Below, in pieces: positions 1 to 5,505 of a stretch of 18,516 nt of DNA (positions are counted from its first letter, which is position 1; each line of letters starts with the position of its first letter). The notes under the pieces are model-generated. The model saw nothing but the letters and a program-made list of their open reading frames with translations. It was not told the DNA's origin and did not search any database. The stretch spans positions 1 through 18,516 of the forward strand of contig CANRGQ010000023.1 of NCBI GenBank assembly GCA_947630195.1, read 5' to 3'. The translations under genes were made by a program, and so were the position numbers. The stretch comes from an uncultured Bacilli bacterium (GTDB lineage: Bacteria; Bacillota_I; Bacilli_A; RF39; UBA660).

Positions 1-425
1 TCATCATATTCAATATGAACAGTTCCATCTTCTTGTATAGTGTAATAACTACTATCTTGATTACCTTGATAAGTTGCCTCTCCTCCTGTTGCTGGATAAC
101 AATTTGATTTTTCATGATTTAATTCGTACCCACTTGCTGGTACATATTTACTTTCTTTATATTTATCGGGATTATCAGGCATTTGAGTATAAAAAATTAT
201 ATTTACATCTGTATCTTTATCTGTAAGTGGTCCTGTTTTTACACTTTCTCCTTCTCCAGCAAAGTTTCCTACTTTACCAGTGAATATGGGAATTGGACCA
301 ATTTCACTATTATAATAAGCATGAGTATCTTTGATAGCAATACTTATTAAGGTAGCAATAATTAATATAATTATTCCAAAAAATATTTTCTTTAAAGTTG
401 TATTATCTAATCTTTCTTTTATCAT
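1..425 (-). CDS. SipW-type secreted/surface protein, C-terminus outside window
   Basis: I read about 141 codons on the minus strand from an ATG at 425-423, open to the window edge, so the C-terminus is missing. A good Shine-Dalgarno (GAGGTGGG, 428-435) lies just upstream. The protein begins with a short charged segment, then a hydrophobic stretch (about residues 13-31) followed by DTHAYYNS. This resembles the A-x-AYF/AYY cleavage region of SipW-dependent (TasA/camelysin-like) precursors, and the rest looks extracellular. A weak promoter may be TTGAGA (485-490), N17, TATGTT (462-467). The two proteins at 13801-15372 have the same kind of N-terminus but no close sequence similarity to it. No function can be assigned. 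A general anchored surface protein is the alternative. Confidence 0.75.
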   Translation of the reverse strand, partial: MIKERLDNTTLKKIFFGIIILIIATLISIAIKDTHAYYNSEIGPIPIFTGKVGNFAGEGESVKTGPLTDKDTDVNIIFYTQMPDNPDKYKESKYVPASGYELNHEKSNCYPATGGEATYQGNQDSSYYTIQEDGTVHIEYD

Positions 426-522
426 ATCCCACCTCTTATGTTTAAAATACCTAATTTAAAAAACATATAAAAAATTTTTTCTATTCTCAAAATAATCTTA
501 ACATAATAAATATTTTTAAAAT

Positions 523-549
523 ATTGGCTGATTATCCAATGGGTAAACC
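523..549. promoter_or_regulatory. Inverted repeats in divergent intergenic region, possible operator
   Basis: ATTGG (523-527) and CCAAT (536-540) form an inverted repeat, followed at once by GGTAAACC (542-549), a smaller one. They lie between the divergent genes at 425 and 604 and just upstream of the -10 box at 570. A site for the XRE-type regulator at 604 is plausible but inferred. Confidence 0.35.
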
Positions 550-569
550 ACCAATTTTTATTAAGATTT

Positions 570-575
570 TATAAT
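570..575 (+). promoter_or_regulatory. -10 box for the XRE regulator gene
   Basis: A perfect TATAAT lies 28 bases before the start codon. I see no good -35 at 16-18 bases, so the promoter may need an activator or use the overlapping inverted repeat. Confidence 0.45.
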
Positions 576-603
576 GCTAAAATAAATTATATGGGGTTAG
601 ACA

Positions 604-843
604 ATGAATAATGTTAATTATATTAAAATTGAAAATGGAAAATATTATTTTAAACTAGAAGACATACTTAAAAAGAAAAATATTAGTATAAATAAATTAA
701 TGCGTGATACTAATACAGATTTTAAAGTAATTAAAAAACTTATGACTGGGGACTTAGCAAGAATAGACATAACTGTCCTTGCTAGGATGTGTGATTATTT
801 AGAATGTGATATCACGGATATTTTCGAATATAAAAGAGATTAG
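604..843 (+). CDS. XRE/Cro-C1 family small HTH transcriptional regulator
   Basis: A 79-aa single-domain DNA-binding protein. Residues 18-75 fit the compact Cro/C1 helix-turn-helix of the HTH_26 type: a KLMRDTNTDFKVIKKLM recognition part, then the typical end LARMCDYLECDITDIFEY seen in YozG-like regulators. It starts at ATG after a weak GGGG Shine-Dalgarno. It is monocistronic, with a hairpin just after its stop, and is divergent from the secreted-protein gene at 425. Inverted repeats in that intergenic region could be its own operator. Such small regulators are common on mobile islands. The target is unknown. Confidence 0.85.
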   Translation: MNNVNYIKIENGKYYFKLEDILKKKNISINKLMRDTNTDFKVIKKLMTGDLARIDITVLARMCDYLECDITDIFEYKRD

Positions 844-884
844 AAAAAGAAAAAAGAAACTAATATTGTCTCTTTTTTCTTTTC
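844..884. terminator. Bidirectional terminator between convergent genes
   Basis: An AGAAAAAAGA arm (848-857) pairs with TCTTTTTTCT (871-880) over a 13-nt loop, and T-runs follow on either strand. It serves the regulator at 604 and overlaps the end of the minus-strand gene at 860. Confidence 0.6.
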
Positions 885-1117
885 CTTTGTATAGGTTTTT
901 CTAATTGAATGACTGGACCAGGTATATCAGCATTAAGTACATCATCGTGCTTAACAACTAATACTGTACAATATTGATTAGGATTTACTATGTCAATTAT
1001 TTTACCCAAACCCTCATCACTATATGCTTGACCTATTTTATCCCATCCACTTATTCTACCTAATGCATATATCCTATAATACATAACAATTTCATTATAA
1101 TAAGATATTAATTTCAT
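860..1117 (-). CDS. Hypothetical small basic protein
   Basis: An 85-aa ORF convergent with the XRE gene. It begins MKLISYYNEIV and ends in a strongly basic tail (KPIQRKRKKRQY). I see no transmembrane segment, signal peptide or known motif. The predicted start at 1117 has no clear Shine-Dalgarno, and neither does the internal ATG at residue 12, so the start is uncertain. Composition and codon use look like a real gene (YALGRISGWDKIGQAYSDEGLG is varied, not low complexity). It shares the 844-884 hairpin as terminator. I do not recognise its family. Confidence 0.5.
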   Translation of the reverse strand: MKLISYYNEIVMYYRIYALGRISGWDKIGQAYSDEGLGKIIDIVNPNQYCTVLVVKHDDVLNADIPGPVIQLEKPIQRKRKKRQY

Positions 1118-1180
1118 TTCAATACTTTTAAAGTGTTTTTTTAAAATAAAATAAATTTTTAAAAAAATACGAAATTATGC

Positions 1181-1210
1181 TTGCACATATATATGTTTGT
1201 ATGTTATAAT
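1181..1210 (+). promoter_or_regulatory. Promoter of the PemK-like gene with inverted repeat at start site
   Basis: TTGCAC (1181-1186), an 18-base spacer and TATAAT (1205-1210) with an upstream TGT (extended -10). Just downstream, GTAC-N6-GTAC (1217-1230) is an inverted repeat at the expected transcription start and could be an operator. Confidence 0.7.
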
Positions 1211-1266
1211 CAATTTGTACTAAAAAGTACACAAGCCTCCACAAAAATAGAAAGAAAGAAGGAAAA

Positions 1267-1785
1267 ATGAATATTAGTACTGAAACAAGTAAGATTGATT
1301 TGGCTTGTGAAAATTTTAAAAAAGTAAATAAAAGTGGTATTGAAAAATTTAATACCTTAGATAATTGGTTAGAAAAAGAAAGTAATATATTTTTAAAAGA
1401 AACTAAATCAAATAAAGCAACTTATAAAAAATATATGAGAGGACAACTAATTAAAGTTGATTTTGGAATAAACATTGGAGCAGAATTAAGTTTTATACAC
1501 TATGCAATTGTTATTACAAAAAATGATAGTATTTACTCAGATTGCATTACAGTAATTCCTCTCACTTCAAAAAAAGGAAAAAATAGATTACTATTAGGTA
1601 AATTATTAAACAATGTATATCCTACTCCATCAAATTGCAAATTAGACTCTTATGCAAATCTATCGCAAATAAAAACAATAAGTAAAAACAGAATACCATT
1701 AAACCAAAATAAATGTATTTGTGATAAATCTGTTTTAAATAAAATTGATGACAATTTAATAAAAATGTTCACATATCAAAAATAA
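1267..1785 (+). CDS. PemK/MazF-like toxin with N-terminal extension
   Basis: A 172-aa protein. Residues 57-145 carry the PemK/MazF (PF02452-like) pattern: MRGQLIKVDFG (57-67), HYAIVI (78-83), VIPLTSK (96-102) and SQIKTISKNRI (133-143), matching the family's dQirTidk-Ri segment. The family are mRNA-cleaving endoribonucleases with a CcdB/Kid-like fold. The first 56 residues are an extra charged helical segment absent from short MazF proteins; it might act in cis like an antitoxin, which is inference. The start is ATG after AGAAGG. It has its own promoter and no protein antitoxin on either side. The three structured RNA genes that follow on the same strand are its nearest partners. Stand-alone PemK proteins with such extensions do exist, so an orphan toxin is the plain alternative. 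Confidence 0.82.
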   Translation: MNISTETSKIDLACENFKKVNKSGIEKFNTLDNWLEKESNIFLKETKSNKATYKKYMRGQLIKVDFGINIGAELSFIHYAIVITKNDSIYSDCITVIPLTSKKGKNRLLLGKLLNNVYPTPSNCKLDSYANLSQIKTISKNRIPLNQNKCICDKSVLNKIDDNLIKMFTYQK

Positions 1786-1788
1786 TGT

Positions 1789-1817
1789 TTGACATCTTAT
1801 ATAAAATATGATATAAA
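1789..1817 (+). promoter_or_regulatory. Promoter of small RNA gene 1
   Basis: TTGACA (1789-1794), 17-base spacer, TATAAA (1812-1817) with upstream TGA (extended -10). It starts 4 bases after the PemK-like stop codon. It is nearly the same as the promoter at 2068. Confidence 0.75.
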
Positions 1818-1823
1818 TATAAT

Positions 1824-1935
1824 GTAATTTAATTACATATTTGGCTCTTTACGAGCCCCATATCGATTTAGAAATAAATCAGATTTTGTCCCTTGCGGAC
1901 ACCAAATGAATATCTTTAACGATATTCATTTTTTA
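1824..1935 (+). ncRNA. Structured small RNA, copy 1 (three hairpins plus terminator)
   Basis: The transcript would run from about 1824 to a strong terminator. It contains GGCTC/GAGCC (1843-1847/1853-1857), GATTTA-GAAA-TAAATC (1865-1880) and GTCC/GGAC (1888-1891/1897-1900) around CTTGC. The terminator is AATGAATATC-N6-GATATTCATT followed by T6 (1905-1936). The sequence at 2103 has the same order of hairpins with paired base changes (GATTTA/TAAATC to AGTTTA/TAAACT; GAATATC to GGATATC with the matching arm). That supports a conserved RNA rather than chance. An ATTTGG/CCAAAT pairing may close the three hairpins into a multiloop. I do not recognise the family. Confidence 0.7.
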
Positions 1936-1964
1936 TTGACTCAATGTGTGTGATATGATACAAT
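1936..1964 (+). promoter_or_regulatory. Promoter of small RNA gene 2
   Basis: TTGACT (1936-1941), 17-base spacer, TACAAT (1959-1964). The spacer (CAATGTGTGTGATATGA) closely resembles that of the promoter at 2068, so the RNA genes share a promoter ancestor. Confidence 0.65.
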
Positions 1965-1970
1965 GCTATT

Positions 1971-2060
1971 AGAAGACAAGGGCCTTTGGGTTCGTTGTCA
2001 GACATGGGTCCTTTAAGTAGGACATTTATAACGGTTATCATTTATTGATAACTGTTTTTA
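1971..2060 (+). ncRNA. Structured small RNA of a different type between copies 1 and 3
   Basis: A 90-nt promoter-terminator unit. GACAA (1975-1979) pairs with TTGTC (1995-1999). GTCCT (2008-2012) pairs with AGGAC (2019-2023). The terminator is AACGGTTATCA/TGATAACTGTT (2030-2056) plus T-run. It differs in sequence from its neighbours but shares their promoter. It carries CAAGGG (1977-1982), exactly complementary to the CCCTTG of the third hairpin in both neighbours (1890-1895 and 2160-2165), so loop-loop contact is possible. No ORF with a ribosome site is visible. Confidence 0.6.
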
Positions 2061-2067
2061 TTTATAA

Positions 2068-2096
2068 TTGACACAATGTATAAAGTATGATATAAA
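2068..2096 (+). promoter_or_regulatory. Promoter of small RNA gene 3
   Basis: TTGACA (2068-2073), 17-base spacer, TATAAA (2091-2096) with upstream TGA (extended -10). Confidence 0.75.
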
Positions 2097-2102
2097 TATA
2101 AT

Positions 2103-2205
2103 GTAATATATATTTGGCTCTATACGAGCTCCTCAGTTTAGAAATAAACTGTACTTAGTCCCTTGCGGACACCCAATGGATATCGTAATGATATCCATTT
2201 AATTT
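2103..2205 (+). ncRNA. Structured small RNA, copy 3 (paralogue of the 1824 RNA)
   Basis: Same architecture as the RNA at 1824: GGCTC/GAGCT (2116-2120/2126-2130), CAGTTTA-GAAA-TAAACTG (2134-2151) and GTCC/GGAC (2158-2161/2167-2170) with the identical TAGTCCCTTGCGGACACC-type core. The terminator is AATGGATATC-N5-GATATCCATT (2175-2199), followed by a weaker T-run. The base changes between the copies keep pairing. From 2206 to 2295 I see only AT-rich sequence with a poor GAGAGAC/GTTCTC pairing, to which I assign nothing. Confidence 0.68.
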
Positions 2206-2295
2206 ATATTATGAAGAAAGTATTTGAGAGACATATAAGTCTATCTTAGATTATGGAGAAATATATTATGGTTCTCTTTTATTATCTGCAACATA

Positions 2296-2436
2296 AAACA
2301 AAGTCCACTATTAGTAGTGGACCAAGTATATGGCTGGACATCACTTCCAACATCTCATCGGAAACTTTTTTAAAGTAACCTACACTTAAGACTTTTAAAT
2401 CCGCGATAGCCGATGCTTTTCTATCCTCATATACCA
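2296..2436 (-). ncRNA. Candidate pseudoknotted RNA with terminator
   Basis: On the minus strand GTATATG (2434-2428) can pair with CATATAC (2332-2326), closing about 95 nt. Inside, GATAG (2425-2421) pairs with CTATC (2409-2405). The loop between them holds GCATCGG (2416-2410), which can pair with CCGATG (2361-2356), an H-type pseudoknot. A strong terminator follows: GTCCACTA-TAGTGGAC stem (2303-2322) and TTTGTTTT. No separate promoter is clear, so it may be the 3' part of the transcript of the small ORF at 2445. Its base content is higher in GC than its surroundings. One frame is also open here (see rejected items), so the RNA reading is likely but not certain. Family unknown. Confidence 0.5.
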
Positions 2437-2444
2437 AATTGTTA

Positions 2445-2624
2445 TTAATTCAAAATAGATTTTATCATTTCATTAACATTATTATAACCTGTTCTTTTAC
2501 CTTCCTTATATTCTTTTTCAATAATTATACTTTCTTTTAATCCTTGTTCTAATTTACCATTAGATTTAACTTTATCTTTTAAATTAATATATGGGCATTT
2601 AATATTATTCTTTATTTTCTTCAT
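2445..2624 (-). CDS. Small antitoxin-like protein (RelB/DinJ-like C-terminus)
   Basis: A 59-aa ORF starting at ATG (2624-2622) five bases after AGAGG. It begins MKKIKNNIKCPYINLKDK and ends KEGKRTGYNNVNEMIKSILN. The GKRTGYNNVNEMIKSIL ending resembles the toxin-binding tail of RelB/DinJ-type antitoxins (E-G-x-GYxNVxEMxxxIL). The N-terminal half lacks an obvious ribbon-helix-helix. No RelE/YafQ toxin gene is adjacent, so it may be an orphan or a remnant. A perfect 14-bp palindrome lies in its promoter spacer, as is usual for autoregulated antitoxins. The terminated RNA at 2296-2436 follows its stop. Function is inferred from a short similarity only. Confidence 0.55.
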   Translation of the reverse strand: MKKIKNNIKCPYINLKDKVKSNGKLEQGLKESIIIEKEYKEGKRTGYNNVNEMIKSILN

Positions 2625-2642
2625 ACATACCTCTAACCTTTT

Positions 2643-2672
2643 ATATTAGATATGATATCATATTTTAAACAA
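2643..2672 (-). promoter_or_regulatory. Promoter with palindromic operator for the small antitoxin-like ORF
   Basis: Minus-strand TTGTTT (2672-2667), 18-base spacer, TAATAT (2648-2643). The spacer holds the perfect palindrome ATATGATATCATAT (2650-2663), placed where a repressor would block polymerase. Confidence 0.45.
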
Positions 2673-2735
2673 TATAACAATATGCAATATTGAATAAAAA
2701 GTGTGTTTCGTAGTGTGTTTGAAAAATATATTACA

Positions 2736-2762
2736 TAATAAAACCCCATAAATACTGGGGTT
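2736..2762 (-). terminator. Terminator of the tRNA-Ser transcript
   Basis: AACCCC and GGGGTT arms (2762-2757 and 2747-2742 on the minus strand) with a 9-nt loop, followed by TTATT, 12 bases after the tRNA 3' end. Confidence 0.75.
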
Positions 2763-2773
2763 AAATTACAATA

Positions 2774-2864
2774 TGGCGGAGCAGGAGAGATTTGAACTCT
2801 CGCGACAGTTACCCATCCTACACCCTTAGCAGGGGCGCCTCTTCAGCCTCTTGAGTACTACTCC
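2774..2864 (-). tRNA. tRNA-Ser(GCU)
   Basis: A 91-nt serine tRNA with CCA encoded (2776-2774). The acceptor arm GGAGTAG (2864-2858) pairs with CTGCTCC before discriminator G. The anticodon loop CTGCTAA gives anticodon GCU (2830-2828), reading AGC/AGU. A long variable arm, as expected for tRNA-Ser, is followed by the T arm with GTTCAAATC. It has its own promoter and terminator. Its 3' end faces the accessory genes at 1-2760. Confidence 0.95.
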
Positions 2865-2883
2865 ATACCAAGAATACTTCTAT

Positions 2884-2913
2884 AGTTTAACACAAGTACT
2901 CCCCTTAAGTCAA
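2884..2913 (-). promoter_or_regulatory. Promoter of the tRNA-Ser gene
   Basis: Minus-strand TTGACT (2913-2908), 18-base spacer, TAAACT (2889-2884) with upstream TGT, 20 bases before the tRNA 5' end. Confidence 0.55.
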
Positions 2914-2955
2914 TTATAAACAATATAAGTATGACCTAAAATTTGCAAATTTATA

Positions 2956-3822
2956 CTAATCTATTAATAAATTTCTTAATGTGGCTATATTTTCATATTG
3001 AATTTCAATATAATCCGAAGTTGTACTATTAGTAATCATATCGTTAATATTAATCTCTTGGGCACCATATCTATCTACTAATTCTTTTTCAAGTTTGCTT
3101 CCCTCTTCACTACTTAATTTTAAGATTGCATTATATTTCCCATTTTTAAAATTATTTTTTAAATCAGTTAAAGTTTTCTCGGCATTTAATTCTTCTAAAT
3201 CTTCTAAAACAATTACTTCAAAACCATAATTTTCTAAATATTTAAAAGTTCTATTCGTAACCACTAAAGTATTGTTATTGTTTTCTTTAGCTTCTCTTGC
3301 GATATTTCTAAGTTCGGCATCCACCCAAGAAACAGAAGCATATAACTCATCATATAATTTATTAACGGCATCTACTTTTAAACTATTATCTAAATATTCA
3401 TTTAAAGAATTTTTAATGTTTTTACAAAGCATTAAAAAGTTATTCGGAGCAAGCCAAAGTTCCAAGATATTTTCGGATACGGATAAACCATAAGTAGCAT
3501 CAATAATTAGTAAATCATTATTTTTATTTATAAATGATTTCGCAATTTCCTTTTCACTACCTAAACCGACATAAACAAATAAATCCCCTTTAGAATAAGT
3601 ATCAATTTGTTTTTCAGTTAAAGTATAATCTTCTAGATCGACTCCATTTGGATAAATACTTTCAATGGTACTATCTTCCCCATATAAATAACTCACAATG
3701 TATTTAACCGGATAGACAGTTGTATAGATTGTGGCATTTTCTAATACTTTATTTTTTATATCACAACCACAAGTTAAAAGTAAAATTAAACTTGCTATTA
3801 AGATAATTTTTAATTTTCTCAT
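2956..3822 (-). CDS. ZnuA-like ABC substrate-binding lipoprotein with altered metal site
   Basis: A 288-aa lipoprotein of the cluster-9 (ZnuA/TroA, PF01297) metal-binding family. The signal peptide ends in TCGC with C20 as the likely lipidated residue. TTVYPVKYIVSYLYG (34-48) and KGDLFVYVGLGSE (78-90) match the family's N-lobe, and the C-lobe has VVTNRTFKYLENYG (187-200). In the family three histidines bind Zn/Mn, in PHDYEPT-, PHxWLxP- and SHxAFxYF-like motifs. The equivalents here are E64 (DLEDYTLT), E121 (LELWLAP) and N190, so none is histidine. It starts at ATG after GGTGA and is last in the envelope operon. No ABC permease or ATPase gene is adjacent. It may bind another ion or have lost transport function. 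Confidence 0.85.
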   Translation of the reverse strand: MRKLKIILIASLILLLTCGCDIKNKVLENATIYTTVYPVKYIVSYLYGEDSTIESIYPNGVDLEDYTLTEKQIDTYSKGDLFVYVGLGSEKEIAKSFINKNNDLLIIDATYGLSVSENILELWLAPNNFLMLCKNIKNSLNEYLDNSLKVDAVNKLYDELYASVSWVDAELRNIAREAKENNNNTLVVTNRTFKYLENYGFEVIVLEDLEELNAEKTLTDLKNNFKNGKYNAILKLSSEEGSKLEKELVDRYGAQEININDMITNSTTSDYIEIQYENIATLRNLLID

Positions 3823-3849
3823 ATAATCACCAATTCTTTATTTATTTTA

Positions 3850-4458
3850 CTATATATTCCCCTTTTTATCAATAATAATTGTCGTAACTAATACTATACT
3901 TGTTGACATAAGAAGGGCTCCCACTACATCACTTGGATAGTGAACACCTAAGTAAATTCTACTTAAACCAATCAGGATAGGTAAAATAAATAAAAGAATT
4001 TCTAAAGGAATTTTTATCCCTTTTTTTAAATCACTTTTTAAAACTAAATAAAATAGGATTCCATAAAAAGTTACGGAGGCCATCATATGACCACTTGGGT
4101 AAGAAAAACTTTTTTCGACTGCTAAAGCTACTACTTCTGGTCTTCCTCTTTTAATAATTACTTTGATAACATTATTAATAATAGTGGATACTACTAAAGT
4201 ACTACCAACTAGAATAGATTTATCTTTTTGTTTTCTTATTAAAAAATAAACGACCAAGATAAGACAAGCCATAACCATAAAAAGAGTGCTCCCAAAAAAG
4301 GTAATAGTTTTAAATATGTTTGTCATAACATCACACCGCATTTTAAAAACCATATTAAAAATAAAAGTATCTATAACTTGTAATTTATCTAAATATACCA
4401 AAATGGATAAAATAATAAACATAATTAATAAAATACTAACACTTATTTTCTTTTTCAT
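3850..4458 (-). CDS. PAP2-family membrane phosphatase
   Basis: A 202-aa integral membrane protein with about five or six hydrophobic segments and all three PAP2 (PF01569) signatures: K99-x6-R106-P107, PSGH (121-124) and S166-R167-x5-H173-x3-D177. H124 and H173 are the expected catalytic histidines. The family dephosphorylates lipid phosphates such as undecaprenyl pyrophosphate or phosphatidylglycerol phosphate at the outer membrane face; the substrate here is not known. It overlaps the upstream GT2 gene by ATGA, implying translational coupling. With the polyprenyl-phosphate-type glycosyltransferase next to it, a role in carrier-lipid recycling or lipid-linked sugar metabolism is reasonable. 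Confidence 0.92.
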   Translation of the reverse strand: MKKKISVSILLIMFIILSILVYLDKLQVIDTFIFNMVFKMRCDVMTNIFKTITFFGSTLFMVMACLILVVYFLIRKQKDKSILVGSTLVVSTIINNVIKVIIKRGRPEVVALAVEKSFSYPSGHMMASVTFYGILFYLVLKSDLKKGIKIPLEILLFILPILIGLSRIYLGVHYPSDVVGALLMSTSIVLVTTIIIDKKGNI

Positions 4459-5492
4459 TTAGAACCATCCTTAAAAACATATTCTCTTTGAATAATTAAA
4501 TTAATAATCATAAGGAAGAAATCCACTATTACTTTAATTAAAATAACATTTAGATGTAATAAATTAAATAAATAGGTAACAAAACAACCACTGATAAACA
4601 TTTGAATAATGACTAGTAAATAATATTTAACTAAAGTCATTATATTCATATTTTTAAATATTAAATTCGAATTAATTAAATAATTATAAATAGAAGATAC
4701 TACTCTAGCTAAAATAGTGGCCGCTAAAATCCGGGAATTAATTTTTAAAATACCTAGAATACTTCCAAATAAAACGATATCTAATAAGAAGGAAGAAAAA
4801 GCCGCTAAAAAATATTTCACAAATAACCGATAAATCATAATGGAGTCCATTAAAGGATTAAAATGACTATTAGCATTACTATTTAAATAAATAGTTTCAA
4901 TTTCGACTTCTTTAATTGGAATATTTTTATCTTTGGTTAAAATTAACATATTTGTTTCATATTCATAACGTTCTCCAGAAACATCCATAAAATCTTCCAT
5001 TAACTTTTTACTTAAACCTCTTAAACCTGTTTGAGTATCACTTATAGATAATCCAATAAAAATTTTAAAAATATTTCTCGTAATTACATTGCCAAATTTA
5101 CTCTTTTTAGGCACGTTTTCTTTCGCAAAATTCCTTACTCCTAGAATAAGACTATCCGGATTTTTAAGAGTAACCTCCGCAATACTTTCAATATCTTTCA
5201 CACTATGTTGGCCATCGGAATCACAAGTAACAACACCCTCTATATCTTTATATGTATTTAAAAGATAATTAAAAGCATTTTTTAAAGCTCTTCCTTTACC
5301 TAAATTTTTATAATGTTTTAAAACCACAATGCCATCATTTTCTAACTTTTTAAAGAAAGCATCATGCACTTTTTTACTTCCATCATTAACTACTAAAATA
5401 TGGTTAAACTTCTTATGTAATTCTTTAAGGAATTTTTGCATAATAGCTTCATCAGGATCTAAAGTAGGAACGACGATAAAAATATTTTTCAA
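4455..5492 (-). CDS. GT2 glycosyltransferase fused to GtrA-like membrane domain
   Basis: A 345-aa two-domain protein. Residues 1-215 are a family-2 (dolichyl-phosphate-mannose-synthase-like) transferase: VVPT (7-10), NDGS (36-39), KNLGKGRALK (62-71), DSDGQH (91-96, the metal/nucleotide-binding DxD) and SDTQTGLRG (151-159). Residues about 222-345 hold four hydrophobic helices of the GtrA type, with RVVSSIYNYLINSNLIFK (263-280) as the usual signature. Such fusions make a polyprenyl-phosphate sugar and move it across the membrane for wall or teichoic acid decoration. The start is TTG at 5492, supported by AGAGGTGA seven bases upstream. The stop overlaps the PAP2 start. The sugar is not deducible. 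Confidence 0.9.
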   Translation of the reverse strand: MKNIFIVVPTLDPDEAIMQKFLKELHKKFNHILVVNDGSKKVHDAFFKKLENDGIVVLKHYKNLGKGRALKNAFNYLLNTYKDIEGVVTCDSDGQHSVKDIESIAEVTLKNPDSLILGVRNFAKENVPKKSKFGNVITRNIFKIFIGLSISDTQTGLRGLSKKLMEDFMDVSGERYEYETNMLILTKDKNIPIKEVEIETIYLNSNANSHFNPLMDSIMIYRLFVKYFLAAFSSFLLDIVLFGSILGILKINSRILAATILARVVSSIYNYLINSNLIFKNMNIMTLVKYYLLVIIQMFISGCFVTYLFNLLHLNVILIKVIVDFFLMIINLIIQREYVFKDGSK

Positions 5493-5505
5493 ACTAATTC
5501 ACCTC

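Noticed and set aside
1824..2205. Riboswitches or T-box leaders
   Set aside because: Each RNA ends in its own terminator with no gene directly downstream on that strand, and no T-box or known aptamer core was recognised.
2290..2452. Open frame on the minus strand reading NLVYEDRKASAIADLK and ending DFVLCCR
   Set aside because: It looks protein-like, but it has no ATG or Shine-Dalgarno at its front, an in-frame stop lies just before it, and the same bases form a closing stem, pseudoknot and terminator. Kept as an alternative reading only.
2774..2864. Proof of an integrated element at tRNA-Ser
   Set aside because: No second copy of the tRNA 3' end and no integrase or transposase gene is present in the window.
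2938..2951. AAATTTGCAAATTT palindrome after the ZnuA-like gene as terminator
   Set aside because: It has almost no loop, is AT-only apart from one GC pair, and no proper T-run follows; not reported as a terminator.
3272..3493. Plus-strand ORF of 73 aa
   Set aside because: Antisense shadow of the ZnuA-like gene, with no ribosome site or promoter.
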